This document shows, in pieces, positions 37,793 through 47,966 of a stretch of DNA of 64,000 nucleotides; the stretch's first letter is position 1, and every line of letters begins with the position of its first letter. Source of the DNA: Adineta ricciae. Taxonomy: Eukaryota; Rotifera; Eurotatoria; Adinetida; Adinetidae. The translations under genes were made by a program, and so were the position numbers. The DNA lies in assembly GCA_905250025.1 (NCBI GenBank), contig CAJNOJ010000044.1, positions 372,001 to 436,000 of the forward strand, given 5' to 3'. The notes under the pieces were generated by a model. It made no database searches. It worked only from the letters and a program-made list of their open reading frames with translations, and was not told the origin of the DNA.

Positions 37793-39345
37793 ATGACTTT
37801 GGGTGCTGATGAAATTCAGTTAGAAAAACAATGGCAAACGATGTTTCCATCAATTATTTCGGGTCTATTCGCTTTTTATGAAATTCTCTGTTCAATTGGC
37901 GTCGTTGGTTGTGAGTTGGGTAGTGTCCTCATCGATAAATATAATTGCACTATTTACGTGGGATTTTGGTCTGGTTTGTTTTTGATTTCTGCATGGATTT
38001 CACAAGTACTTGCAGGTATTTTCTTTTCCGTCAGAGAGGGGAGATTTTTTTCACAGATATTTTAGTATCCCGTTGTCTGACGCGTCGATGTGCAACAGAG
38101 ACATTGATATTAAAATGTATTTCATTGGTTTTTGCTGTATGTATAATTAGTTTTGATACGTATTTTGTAATTACTCCAACGGCATGTTTTTACTCGTCAT
38201 CGTTATGCAATAGTAACGGAACAAGTCGTGGTGTGTTTTATTCGAAAACAAACTTTAATCAAGTTAAAATACCATTAATCAAAGCACAATTAGCCATTGC
38301 AGCAGCAATGTTTGCTTTCGATGTCGCTTATATTGTAATGTACGCAGTAACATGGAAACGATTGAAAAAATATGAACGATCCGAAGCGAAAGTTTCAAAC
38401 AAATCGAAACCAATGTTTATCGATGATCATCGGTATGTGGTTGAATCCTTGCCAACTACGGATGGAAATGTGATTAACGAAAACGAGTCGACAAAAGTGA
38501 CTGATCTTGATGTGGTAGATGTTCATGAAAATGTGACGGAATCATTTCCACCTTCAACTACGAATCATACGACTAAAAATATTCTCGTAAAAGAAGCAAC
38601 GTTCGTTGTAACAAATGCTGAAGAAATGACAAAGTTAGCTATGCCCTCGACAATCCATTCCGTCAATAGAACGGTTATCATCACAAGACAGACACATATT
38701 GGAACAGCGAATAAAGATTCAAATAAATCTTCGCTATCAGCAAGTAGTATTACAGCAAATACTGTTTCAACGAATGCAGTTCATCATTTCATCAGAGAAA
38801 AAAGTACCACAAATGTTGTATTGCCATCAACGACAAGCATTAATGCTCTGACTGATAATCGTATTGATGAACATACAATTTCGACTATTTCAGCAAAAAC
38901 ACATGCTTGGGATATAGATGAAAACACGGGCAAATCTCTATTGCCAACGAAAACTACATACTACGATACCGTAAATCCTAATGAGAGTGTCATAAAATCT
39001 TCACGAAATTCAATTTCAGTTACGCATAGTTTATCTTTGAGTGACAATACTGAAAGTGTACCTCCAAGAAAAAACACACCAATACATGTTTGGGATGCTG
39101 ATACAAGTGTCGTAAAATCTTTATCAGAAACAAATACAGGTATAAACACATCACTCTGGATGGATAAAACAACCACAAATCCGACCACATCACAACCGAT
39201 CGACAGAGACATGTGGACAACTGATGAAAAGATTGCTGAGTCTTTGCCGTCATTTTCAGGTACAAATATTGCAGCAGTACAAACTTCTTTCATCGAGTTT
39301 CCTCATCGTTCCCGGTGGTCGGTCACTTCCGCAGATTTTCTTTAA
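37793..39345 (+). CDS. Four-TM membrane protein with long Thr/Ser-rich tail, copy 2
   Basis: Two exons, 37793-38015 and 38066-39345, with the intron at the same place as in copy 1, give 500 residues. Shared blocks: PSIISGLFAFYE, GCELGSVLID, CTIYVGFWSG, SAWISQ, RRCATETLIL, SFDTYFVI, paired Cys loop ACFYSSSLCN, and KIPLIKAQLAIAAAMF. The N-terminus lacks the Pro-rich stretch of copy 1. After TM4 comes a cytosolic-looking tail of about 310 residues, rich in Thr, Ser and Asn, with a degenerate module around HAWDIDENTGKSLLP, HVWDADTSVVKSLSE and MWTTDEKIAESLPS. Earlier weaker copies occur (ESLPTTDG, TESFPPST). The tail is predicted disordered. AATAAA at 39403-39408. Function unknown. Confidence 0.75.
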
Positions 39346-40483
39346 ATTAGAATATGCAAAACATCACTCAGTACTATTTTGGACGTATTCAAAATTGTAA
39401 TCAATAAACAGATTTTTATTATTATAATCTATCACGACATAATTAGTCGAATCGTTGGCGCAGAACAGTTGGGGGCATAATCCTTTTCTTCTCCTTCTTT
39501 TTCAGATCAAAATTTCGTTTACGAATACCTCACATCACTTAGTATTTCTTTGCAAACTATACGCATAGTCTCGGTGACCAAGCTTATTGCAGTACACACG
39601 ACAATGTAAGTACGCGTATTGATTAGCCGCCAGTGACATCTACTCGATTTATTTATATATCTGGACCGAGAGCCAATGATAGAACTCTTGTGATTCATTC
39701 ATTATTGTATTAATATGATATTATTCAACCATACACCGACGACTAAGTAAGCAGATAAACACACTGCGAATCAAGCGACAAAAACGAAGATAGAAAGAAT
39801 GAGAATAAGAAAGAAGTTTTGTATATTCATTCTTGCGATGTATTTGAGCAGGTCAGCTTAACTAAACAACCAGACGACGGCTTACTGTTTTTCTTTTCTC
39901 TTTTTTTACTAGTTCTTTCTCTAGAGAATGTCAAAGTTTTGTCATCAGTCTATTGATCAAAGCGAACGTAAAACAACAGAACTTCTCAATTGTTTGTTTC
40001 ATCTACATTTGAAATCTGATCTTATCAATTCTTTTCTAATTGTCTTCCTTCATCTTTCCTTTTTTTTTTGACCCTGACATTCGTCATTTTTTTTTCTATG
40101 AGAGTAGAAGAACATCATAAGAGATAGTGTGCGGTATGTATGCATTGAGAATACAAGGGATGATACGGATGTGTACGTCGTCTATTACCATTACGTACCA
40201 TCATTTTTGCTACCTACGCTCGAGCGTGTATACATATCTCGCACGCCATAAAGTAAGCAAAAGAAACGAGACAAAGACAGATGTTCTGTTCTATTCTGTT
40301 CTTTGTTTAATATGTTTATACTCTCGTAGAAAAGAGAAGAAAAAGAGAGGAGAACACTAGTCACTGAACAACAGTCGTCGATGTGACTAGAAGAATAGAA
40401 GATAAACATGAATGACCTGATTTTATGTGATTTATTTAGAATATGTTGTTAGTAGGCAGTTTCAAAACTTTCTCTCGTATGTG
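39346..40483. other. Gene-free stretch before MRTF
   Basis: Holds the tetraspan 3' end and MRTF 5' sequences. T-runs occur near 40060-40070 and 40087-40097. An acceptor-like GTGATTTATTTAG ends at 40439. No supported gene. Confidence 0.5.
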
Positions 40484-43391
40484 ATGGCATTCGATAATAA
40501 TAATACCATTGATATTCCAAATACGATCGACACCATGTCGACTCACAAAGAAGATGATAGTCCACAGCAGCAAATTAACGAACAGTCAATAGCCGCACAA
40601 GAGCTTGAAAAGAATCGGGAATGTACGTTTCAAAAGCAAATATGTGTTTTTCCAGAAAATATTCTAATTTTTTGAATAGCTTTGAAACGGAAATTACAAA
40701 CACGGCGATCGCTGAAACAACTTGTCGATGTGGGGATCATGCCGCCACCAAAAGCGCCATTGCCTTATTTCGAACAACGTAAACAGTTACAAATGCGAAA
40801 AGTAAGCCAAGATAAAGATAATCTTTCAAAACATATCTATCATCTCGTACTTCTAGACGCAAGATATTTTGAAAAACAAGATCATCTCTCGTCCTGATCG
40901 CCAATTGTTGATTGAACATAATATTCTGTCAGATACAACAGCTGCACCTGCTATACAAAAAACCCAACGCCAATTAAAACGGGCACGTTTAGCTGATAAT
41001 TTAAATGATAAATTAGCAGCACGTCCAGGTGTTCTCGAATTAGTCGCTAACAATATTTTAGAAATCGATTCCAATCTTAAAGAAGCTATTCAAGGTGGAC
41101 TAATCAAATTTCCAAGTACAAAATCAACATCCACTCCGATCGTAACTACAACGACTACTCCTCCAAGCACATCTGTGTTCTGTTCAACAGATTCTCAACA
41201 ACAACGACCACTTCGTCCAAAAACATCATCATTTTCCAACACAATCAATGGGCAACTAATAGCTACTCCAGCTACGACTAGCACTGTCACGACCAGCGCT
41301 ACGAAACGCTTGTTAACATCGACGTCAAAAGCGAAATCGAGTTTAACGTTTCATGAATACAAAGGGCCATCTCGAAAAGCTGAAGTTACCAAAGTACCTT
41401 TACAACCCACGCCATCCCTAATCGTACAACCGGTTCAAGCGACGCTTGTACCATTCGTACCGTTAGAGCATAACAATACACTGAATGAGAACCATTATCG
41501 CATACAATTACGACAGCAGCAATTGTTTCTCGAGCTTCTTCATGATACTAAATCAGGAGAAAACGACGATGAAAATAGTCAACATGAAATACGTCACGAG
41601 GACAATCTTATTGGAAATCTTCTTCAACAACCGATCGATGAGAGTGTGAATATTTTATCAGCAATAACTGATGATATTCAAATGTTTGAGAAAATGAAAG
41701 TAACCGATTTGAGGAATGAATGTAGACGGTTAAATTTGAGTACCACGGGCACAAAAATGAAGCTAATTGAAAAATTAAGAAATGCAAAAGTTAAAATGTC
41801 AGGTAAGACGTTCGAGTTCTACATTCAATTGACAATTTGTTGAGATATTTAGATACAGCAATTGTTCCATCGCAAGCGATGAACACCGAATCACCCTTTA
41901 CCCAAATAACAAATGCATCGCCTTCACCTCTTCGACTTATAAGTAAGATTCGTCAAAACTAAGGGATTCAGTAATACGACAGCGAGAGATTGCCGACATT
42001 GACTTCTATTTTTCATAATGAACTGAATTACTACTGACATTTGTATACAACAATAACAACCAACAGTTCTACAATGAAATCGAGTGTAATGCAGAACATG
42101 TGCTGATAATTTCCCTCGTGTGATTGTGTTAATCGTTACAATCGATTGTCATGATCATTATTCTCGTGCATTATATAATATTAATAATAACAACTAATGA
42201 GAATTACTCAATAGTCTTGTTGCTTTCAAACTCTTGTTCGTGAAAACCCAAAAAGACGATTTGTTAACCGCATTTTCTTACTAATTCGAAATATGTGGTA
42301 AACATTCCAGAGGATTTATTTGGAAAAAAAAAGAAGCATTTAGAAAGATGAAATTGTATTGCACAATTGATATGAATCATATTTTTCTGTTTCGTTCTAT
42401 AGTTTCCACTTCATCGTTGAGTGATCAAGAGCTCTACCAACAGCAACAACAGAAAATTGTAGAACTAGAAAATCAGTTACAAAAAATGAAGCAACTCGAT
42501 TCATCTTCACTTCAAGCATCACATGTTCTCCAACATACAGACAACACAACAGCAACGAATGTAAATACATCTTCTTGTTTTGATCAAACATGCGACATGT
42601 TTATTCCTATAGATCCCACCGAAATGCAATCCAATTCTATGCGTTCAAATTCAAAAACGTAAGACGAAATTCATCTGACTGTATTTACATAGTTAATGGC
42701 CTTTGTTCCGTAGGAATTCTCATGGAACAACAAGCAAAGCTAAAGCAGAAGATTCATGATGAGCAGAGTCAACAACAACAACAGCATTCCATTGTTCCGT
42801 TAACTCCTGAATGTGTTGCAAGATTTTTGGAAAATCAAACTCAGTCACAAACCTCAACTAATCACCCATGGTCGATACACCATTCGATATCTGCTCCAAC
42901 ATTGCCAACCTACATGGATAGTAATTATCACGACACATATCTATCGGTAAAGAAAATCTTCCATTGTCACAAGACAAATGTATCATTTTCTGTTATCTTT
43001 CAGGGACATACAGAAAGTAAAATTGATGACGATGTGATACTCAGTATACTGGGTGATTATACAGGTACCATCGAACTAATAGCTGAGCTAACGTATGACT
43101 TTCTTCTTTATAGCTTCTAGCTCAACACTACCACTATCTACAGATGATTCTCTATCCAATCCAACGAACTCCTGTATATCTTCATCTCCTTCCACGCACA
43201 TGGATTGGATGCCAATGACATCTCCGACAATAATGAGCGAGTTTTACGATGATAACAATCCTGATTTTACACAATTCCTTAATCAATTCGGTAACGATCA
43301 TCATCTGCTTTTCGATTCAACCTTATCAACGTGTCAGCAACAGAATACTCTGTCGTTCGATTTGCTTTCGCCGTCAAGTCCAATGATTTGA
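40484..43391 (+). CDS. MRTF: Myocardin-related transcription factor (MRTF/MKL)
   Basis: Actin-regulated coactivator of SRF. G-actin binds its RPEL repeats, and actin polymerisation frees it to enter the nucleus. Eight exons (40484-40622, 40680-40801, 40857-41802, 41853-41942, 42403-42642, 42714-42946, 43004-43064, 43114-43391) give 702 residues. RPEL 1 is TRRSLKQLVDVGIMPP (degenerate), RPEL 2 SRPDRQLLIEHNIL, RPEL 3 ARPGVLELVANNIL. The basic KRARLADNL segment lies before RPEL 3. Next come a Gln-rich block (RQQQLFLELL), a SAP domain (MKVTDLRNECRRLNL then GTKMKLIEKLR), a leucine-zipper-like coil (QQKIVELENQLQKMKQL) and an acidic activation tail with DDVILSILGD and HMDWMPM. All match the vertebrate order. 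The exon 5 donor is uncertain: a weak GTTCAA at 42643 keeps frame, while a consensus GTAAGA at 42659 does not. The start could be further upstream. AATAAA at 43536-43541. Confidence 0.92.
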
Positions 43392-43899
43392 TTCATGCTT
43401 TGCTTGTCTTATTTCTACATGTTTTCTCCTTCTTTTGTTACTTGTGTGAGTGTGTTTTTGATACATATATATATATATTTTGTTCGCCGTCACCCGTTAT
43501 TCCTTTCGACATTCAGACATAGAAGAAAAAACCGAAATAAATAAATCTATACATATATAATATTCTTCGACATTGTTTTACCTTCGATAACGGGTGACGC
43601 CTAATTAATCCTTTTGCGATATTTAATAAAAAAGTCAAAAGTGCAACACTGTCATTCTTGTCTATGATTTAAATACATCCTCCTATGATGGTATACATGT
43701 ATTTGTTTTTCTATTTCTTGTTATCTTCTGATAAGAATTTTATCTAGAGATCTGTGAATAGCTACAGACACGATTCTCGTTACACAATAAACGTGTGAGC
43801 TTGCCTAGTCTTACCCTACGTTGAAATTCTCAGGCTAAAAAAGTATGTCTTTACATTCATCATTAACTAAGCAATCATCCGAGATTTTCTTCGATTCAG
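43392..43899. other. MRTF 3' UTR and SLC15 5' region
   Basis: Contains the inverted repeat 43488-43599 with AATAAATAAA inside it. TTTTCTTCGATTCAG ends at 43899, directly before the next ATG. No gene. Confidence 0.5.
43488..43599. repeat. 13-bp perfect inverted repeat bracketing the MRTF poly(A) signal
   Basis: CGTCACCCGTTAT at 43488-43500 and its exact reverse complement ATAACGGGTGACG at 43587-43599 enclose 86 bases that contain AATAAATAAA. The whole could fold as a stem-loop in the 3' UTR or be a tiny terminal-inverted-repeat element of 112 bp. I see no target-site duplication. Confidence 0.6.
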
Positions 43900-46119
43900 A
43901 TGGCAAATTTATCTGTTGATGAGCTATCTCCACTAATGTTTCACGCATCTCGTGCCCCATTGAAATCAGACATGCGAAGTACATGGCAAAAAAGACTTTC
44001 TTTGCTCTTTGTTTTATTAGCTGTTGGCTTTGAACGATTAACGTTTTATTCTTTATCGGGAAATTTGATACTCTTTCTAACATCAGATCATATTCGTTGG
44101 ACATCTCGTCATAGTCTCAATGCATCATTTATCTTTTTTGGTAATGAATCTATTGATGAATATCATCATAATATATTTCTGTTCTCTGTCTATTTAACAA
44201 AAGGAACAAGTTATGCATCTACACTGTTTTTCTCGTGGATAAGTGATGCCAAAGTCGGTCGCGTGAAAACGATTGTTATTGGTAAACAAAAGATTTCACT
44301 GTCTTTGTGAACGGCTACTTACATAAGTGATCTTTAGGCTTTCTCATCTACATTGCTGGTTATGTCTTTTTTCCATTGTTTTCTCGTGGCGAAGTATACA
44401 AAGTCATATGTGACGGGCCACCCGTTCATATACATGAATCAGCACCGTATTTTCACGAAAAGTGCAGTATTCAAATAACAGCTACTCTTGTTATCACGTA
44501 AGTTGATTTCTCGTTATCCGAAAATAGTCGTCTGATTGTTCGTTTAGAGCAATTGGTATAGGAGCAGTTGAAGCCAATATGGCTGTATTAGGTGCCGAAC
44601 AAATTCGTGGTCAAAAAGCCACCACGCAGTACTTTGCTCAATACTACACTGCTGTTAACATTGGCTCATTTCTCGCATATGGCATTATTGCATATGTGCA
44701 ACAGAATAGATCGTATCATGTAGGTTACCTTATCTCCACTGGATTACTTGCATTTACATTGGTACTATTTGTCGCCGGCTATAAATGTTACATTCCAGTT
44801 CAACCACATGATTCCGTAGTGACGAACTTCTTTCCTGTGATGATAAATGCGTTTCGAAGTTGGCGAACCCGTCCTCAACGTACACGTAATATACATCGTA
44901 ATCATCGATTTTCTCGTAAGGCACTCAGAGCTAGTGACCAACTTGATATTAGCGATAATTTGACTTTCGATGGTAATGAACAATCAAGATCATTTTTGGA
45001 CTATGCAAAAGTGGAGTATAACGGGCAGTTTCCCGGTCGTGTCGTTGATGATATCAAAGCACTTCGCCGTATTATAGTCATGTTTGTACTTTTAATACCC
45101 TATTGGTTATTATATGTTCAGGTAAATCCCTCCTTACAACTTTTGAATTTTGATTGATATACCTATTTTAGAGTGATACGACCTTTATTGTGCAAGGTGT
45201 ACATATGAGAGTACCGAAGTTTCAATCGGAGACACGCAGAATGCCAGTTGTTTGGCTTTCTTTGAGCGATCAAATAGTGATTATTCGTATGTATTTGATA
45301 TACTTTCTTTCTTTGTTTCTTTTGAAAAAAGGATTGTTGGATTCAATAAAACTCACAACTTCTATGCATTCTAGTCATTCTGTTCATTTTTAATGCATGT
45401 ATATGTAGTCATCTTCATGTGAAAAATCGTCTATTTTCAATTAAACTACGTTTTATTCTTGGTATGCTTGCTGCTACACTATCCATGTGTTTAACTGGTA
45501 TAGTTGAGATCTTTCGTCAACAAGGTTGTAGTTCATCTTTTCCACAAACGATTGGTATATAATAATTGTGTTTCTACATACAAAACACATGTTGTCTGCT
45601 TCACCCATTTATAGGTGACACTGTCTACAATACATCTGCTATGTCAGTATTTTATCAGTTACCACAGTATGTTAGTATGGGTGTATCCGAAGTGTTTGCT
45701 TCGGTTGCTAGCTTGGAGTTTGCTTATTTAACTGCACCACAGTCTGCTCAATCATTTGTGATGAGCCTTCGATTCTGTTCCGTTGGTCTTTCATCGTTCT
45801 TGGCTTCGGGCTACATGAATATCTACGATGGATTAAATGCCAACTTTTCCATCACCAATTCTGAAGTAAGCTACTCGAAAATTGAAACTTTTCTTGATTA
45901 CTATGATGAGTACATTTCTAGTGTAAAGACGCCGAAAAACCGCAACTGTTTTATGTTTATTTTTTTGTTTTGGCTGGCATTCAACTTATTTTCCTATTCG
46001 TTTTTCTCGCATGCGATCGACGATTCCGTATAATCAAAGCGTCGGAACATCGATTCAATACACGATTATTTATCGGACCAAATGTTGGCACGTCCGATAC
46101 GTAAATGTTACTGTTTAGA
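43900..46119 (+). CDS. SLC15A4: POT/PTR-family oligopeptide transporter (SLC15A3/A4-like)
   Basis: Proton-coupled oligopeptide/histidine transporter type, MFS fold with 12 TMs. Seven exons (43900-44281, 44338-44497, 44548-45121, 45172-45286, 45375-45554, 45615-45865, 45922-46119) give 619 residues. Family marks: TM1 FERLTFYSLSGNLILFL, DAKVGR in the loop after TM2-3 (the D-x-x-x-GR motif), IGAVEANMAVLGAEQI and QYYTAVNIGSF (the PTR2 signature region), YWLLYVQ, PQYVSMGVSEVFASVASLEF and FYVYFFVLAGIQLIFL at the end. The large loop between TM6 and TM7 is basic. The first Glu of the ExxER motif in TM1 is replaced: the sequence is V-G-F-E-R. The last exon is read in the phase that keeps the TM12 sequence and ends at 46117-46119. 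The start is directly after a strong acceptor AG (43899). AATAAA at 46158-46163. The substrate cannot be told. Confidence 0.9.
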
Positions 46120-46427
46120 TCATTCTAATTTGTTCTATTTTGTATATGAGTTTCTGAAATAAACGAGCGACGTAAAAAAGTCCGATGCGTTTGTTTACTT
46201 CAGAGCGTGTTTTGAAGTACTCTATTCAAAATCACTTTGATGATTGTCCGCCATACATTTAGACATATTTGTTTTTCTTTTCACGTTCGGAATCAGTGTC
46301 TTAAATCAATATTAACTAAGAGCGAGCGAGAGAAAAAAACAAAGATACTTTCATTTAAATGGATCACTTTCTTTTCTCACATGCAGATATTAAAGTTGTT
46401 AGCTTTTGAAAAAAAAAGAAACAATCA
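46120..46427. other. Short spacer before the orphan coiled coil
   Basis: Carries AATAAA at 46158-46163 for the transporter and a T/A-rich leader with AAAAAAAAAG just before the next ATG. No gene. Confidence 0.5.
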
Positions 46428-47180
46428 ATGACAACACTGACAAGTAAATTTCAAGATATAACCAAACAATTGCAGCAGTTAAGTATTTGGAGACCCAATG
46501 AACGTAATCCACTGCTCGAACTCGAACGATGGCGTGAAGATGCTCATCAAACCATCGAACAATTGTACAATAAGAAACGATATGAAATTGGACAAGTAAC
46601 CGAGAAACACGAACGAGAATTCCTACGACAATTAGCAAGACAACGTTTGCAAATGAATAACATTCAACAAAAAATTCCGACAAAGCCAGTAGCTAATCCT
46701 TCGCTTCGTACATTTCACGAAAACTCCATCTTTAATGAATTGCAAACGATTGAAAATGATATCAACACACGATTAGGTCGAGCGGAGATAACTCTTGAAA
46801 CATTACCTTTAAATTGTAATGGTTTGGTCACCGTTGGTCTGAAAACGTACCTCTCGGGAAAGCCAGTTCCACATTGCAAAGAAATCTCGTTCAAAGATCT
46901 ACCGAAACGATCAGCACGTCGATCGGCAGACGAAGTTCGAACCGCACATCAAAAGTGGCTTCAGACAAAGAAGGAGGAAGAAAATCTCCGAAGAGAATAT
47001 TTCGATACTCGCCAACAAGAATTGGCAAACGAACGTCAAGTATTTTTTCGAAACACAGCAAATCAGGCAGCTTTTGAAAGGTGGAAGCAACAAAAACGAG
47101 AAAGCGGCGCATTCAAGAAAAGAAAAGTCGATGAACGTCGTATTAACGATAGTATTGAACAAGATATTGATGAATCTTAG
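46428..47180 (+). CDS. Orphan nuclear coiled-coil protein
   Basis: Intronless frame of 250 residues, unusual here because its neighbours are split. Two coiled-coil segments: about 25-90 (ELERWREDAHQTIEQLYNKK, KHEREFLRQLARQRLQ) and 165-225 (KWLQTKKEEENLRREYF, QQELANERQ, ERWKQQKRE). A central non-coil stretch of about 60 residues (TLPLNCNGLVTVGLKTYLSG) contains two Cys. Near the C-terminus FKKRKVDERR resembles the SV40-type nuclear localisation signal. The end is acidic (SIEQDIDES). I do not recognise the family. Composition and length are compatible with a real gene, and AATAAA lies at 47229-47234. Confidence 0.7.
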   Translation: MTTLTSKFQDITKQLQQLSIWRPNERNPLLELERWREDAHQTIEQLYNKKRYEIGQVTEKHEREFLRQLARQRLQMNNIQQKIPTKPVANPSLRTFHENSIFNELQTIENDINTRLGRAEITLETLPLNCNGLVTVGLKTYLSGKPVPHCKEISFKDLPKRSARRSADEVRTAHQKWLQTKKEEENLRREYFDTRQQELANERQVFFRNTANQAAFERWKQQKRESGAFKKRKVDERRINDSIEQDIDES

Positions 47181-47597
47181 AAACGGCCTTGTAGGCGGTT
47201 TAGTTTTTGACATGGTGTTACATTTTGAAATAAATCATTTCATCATTCATTGAACGTACGTCAACTTTCACATCTTTTTTTTTTCTTTGCCGAAGAAAAT
47301 ATTCAATCAGTTCTCGGTTTTATTTCTTTTACTCTAAGTTGATCCACAGGCTGAAAAACAATTCACAAAACGACTTTTTATTACGATGCTTTGTACAAAA
47401 AAAAACGTTTCCTACGTAACTTCTTCAACAACAACACTATTCTATTGTTCATATTCAACATGGTGTGTTCATTCAACATCGTTTTCCTACATATCATGAA
47501 AAAAACAGCACGATAATTATGTACAATTAGTAATTGCCTAAGAGCGAACATGCAGAATAATCGCATGTTTCAGCACGAATTGTAGTTACAATTGAAT
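47181..47597. other. Convergent spacer
   Basis: Contains the poly(A) signal 47229-47234 and a T-run near 47275-47285. The next gene ends at 47598 on the minus strand. No gene. Confidence 0.5.
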
Positions 47598-47966
47598 CTA
47601 TGATTTTTCATCCAACAGACTTACGAAGTTCGACTCGGTGAGCAAATAATAATATAAATAGATGACGCATATTAAAAGCATGAGAATTATTATGATGAAA
47701 ACGAAAATACGCAACCATAATAAATTCGATTGAGTAAATGTGAACCAACGAGTCTTGAACGGTTGATCATCAGGATTCAATATACATTCGTCTTTTCCAT
47801 CCAGATAAGGATAATTCATCATGGAAAGATCTAATCAAATACATTGAAGAACATCTTTTGTACATGGAAATTTAAAGAATGATAGTAACTACATACCAAT
47901 TAATGTATCTTCATCTGTATACCTTGTGTAGAAATATGCAGAACAACAACCGATATCGTCGTTCAT
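47598..47966 (-). CDS. Single-pass membrane mini-protein, 100 aa
   Basis: Two exons, 47897-47966 and 47598-47830, with a 66 bp intron, give 100 residues. The N-terminus MNDDIGCCSAYFYTRYTDED has a CC pair. The middle is DECILNPDDQPFKTRW, then one strong membrane segment near 61-88 (LRIFVFIIIILMLLICVIYL), then a short tail ending LDEKS. No signal peptide, so a type II or tail-region anchor is likely. I do not recognise the family. Splice phase continuity supports it as real. GTATGT and TTGATTAG are good splice sites. Confidence 0.6.

Noticed and set aside
45922-46033. Alternative C-terminus of the SLC15 gene ending at 46033
   Set aside because: The other phase, fixed by the exon junction after TCTGAA, restores a normal TM12 and reads to 46119.
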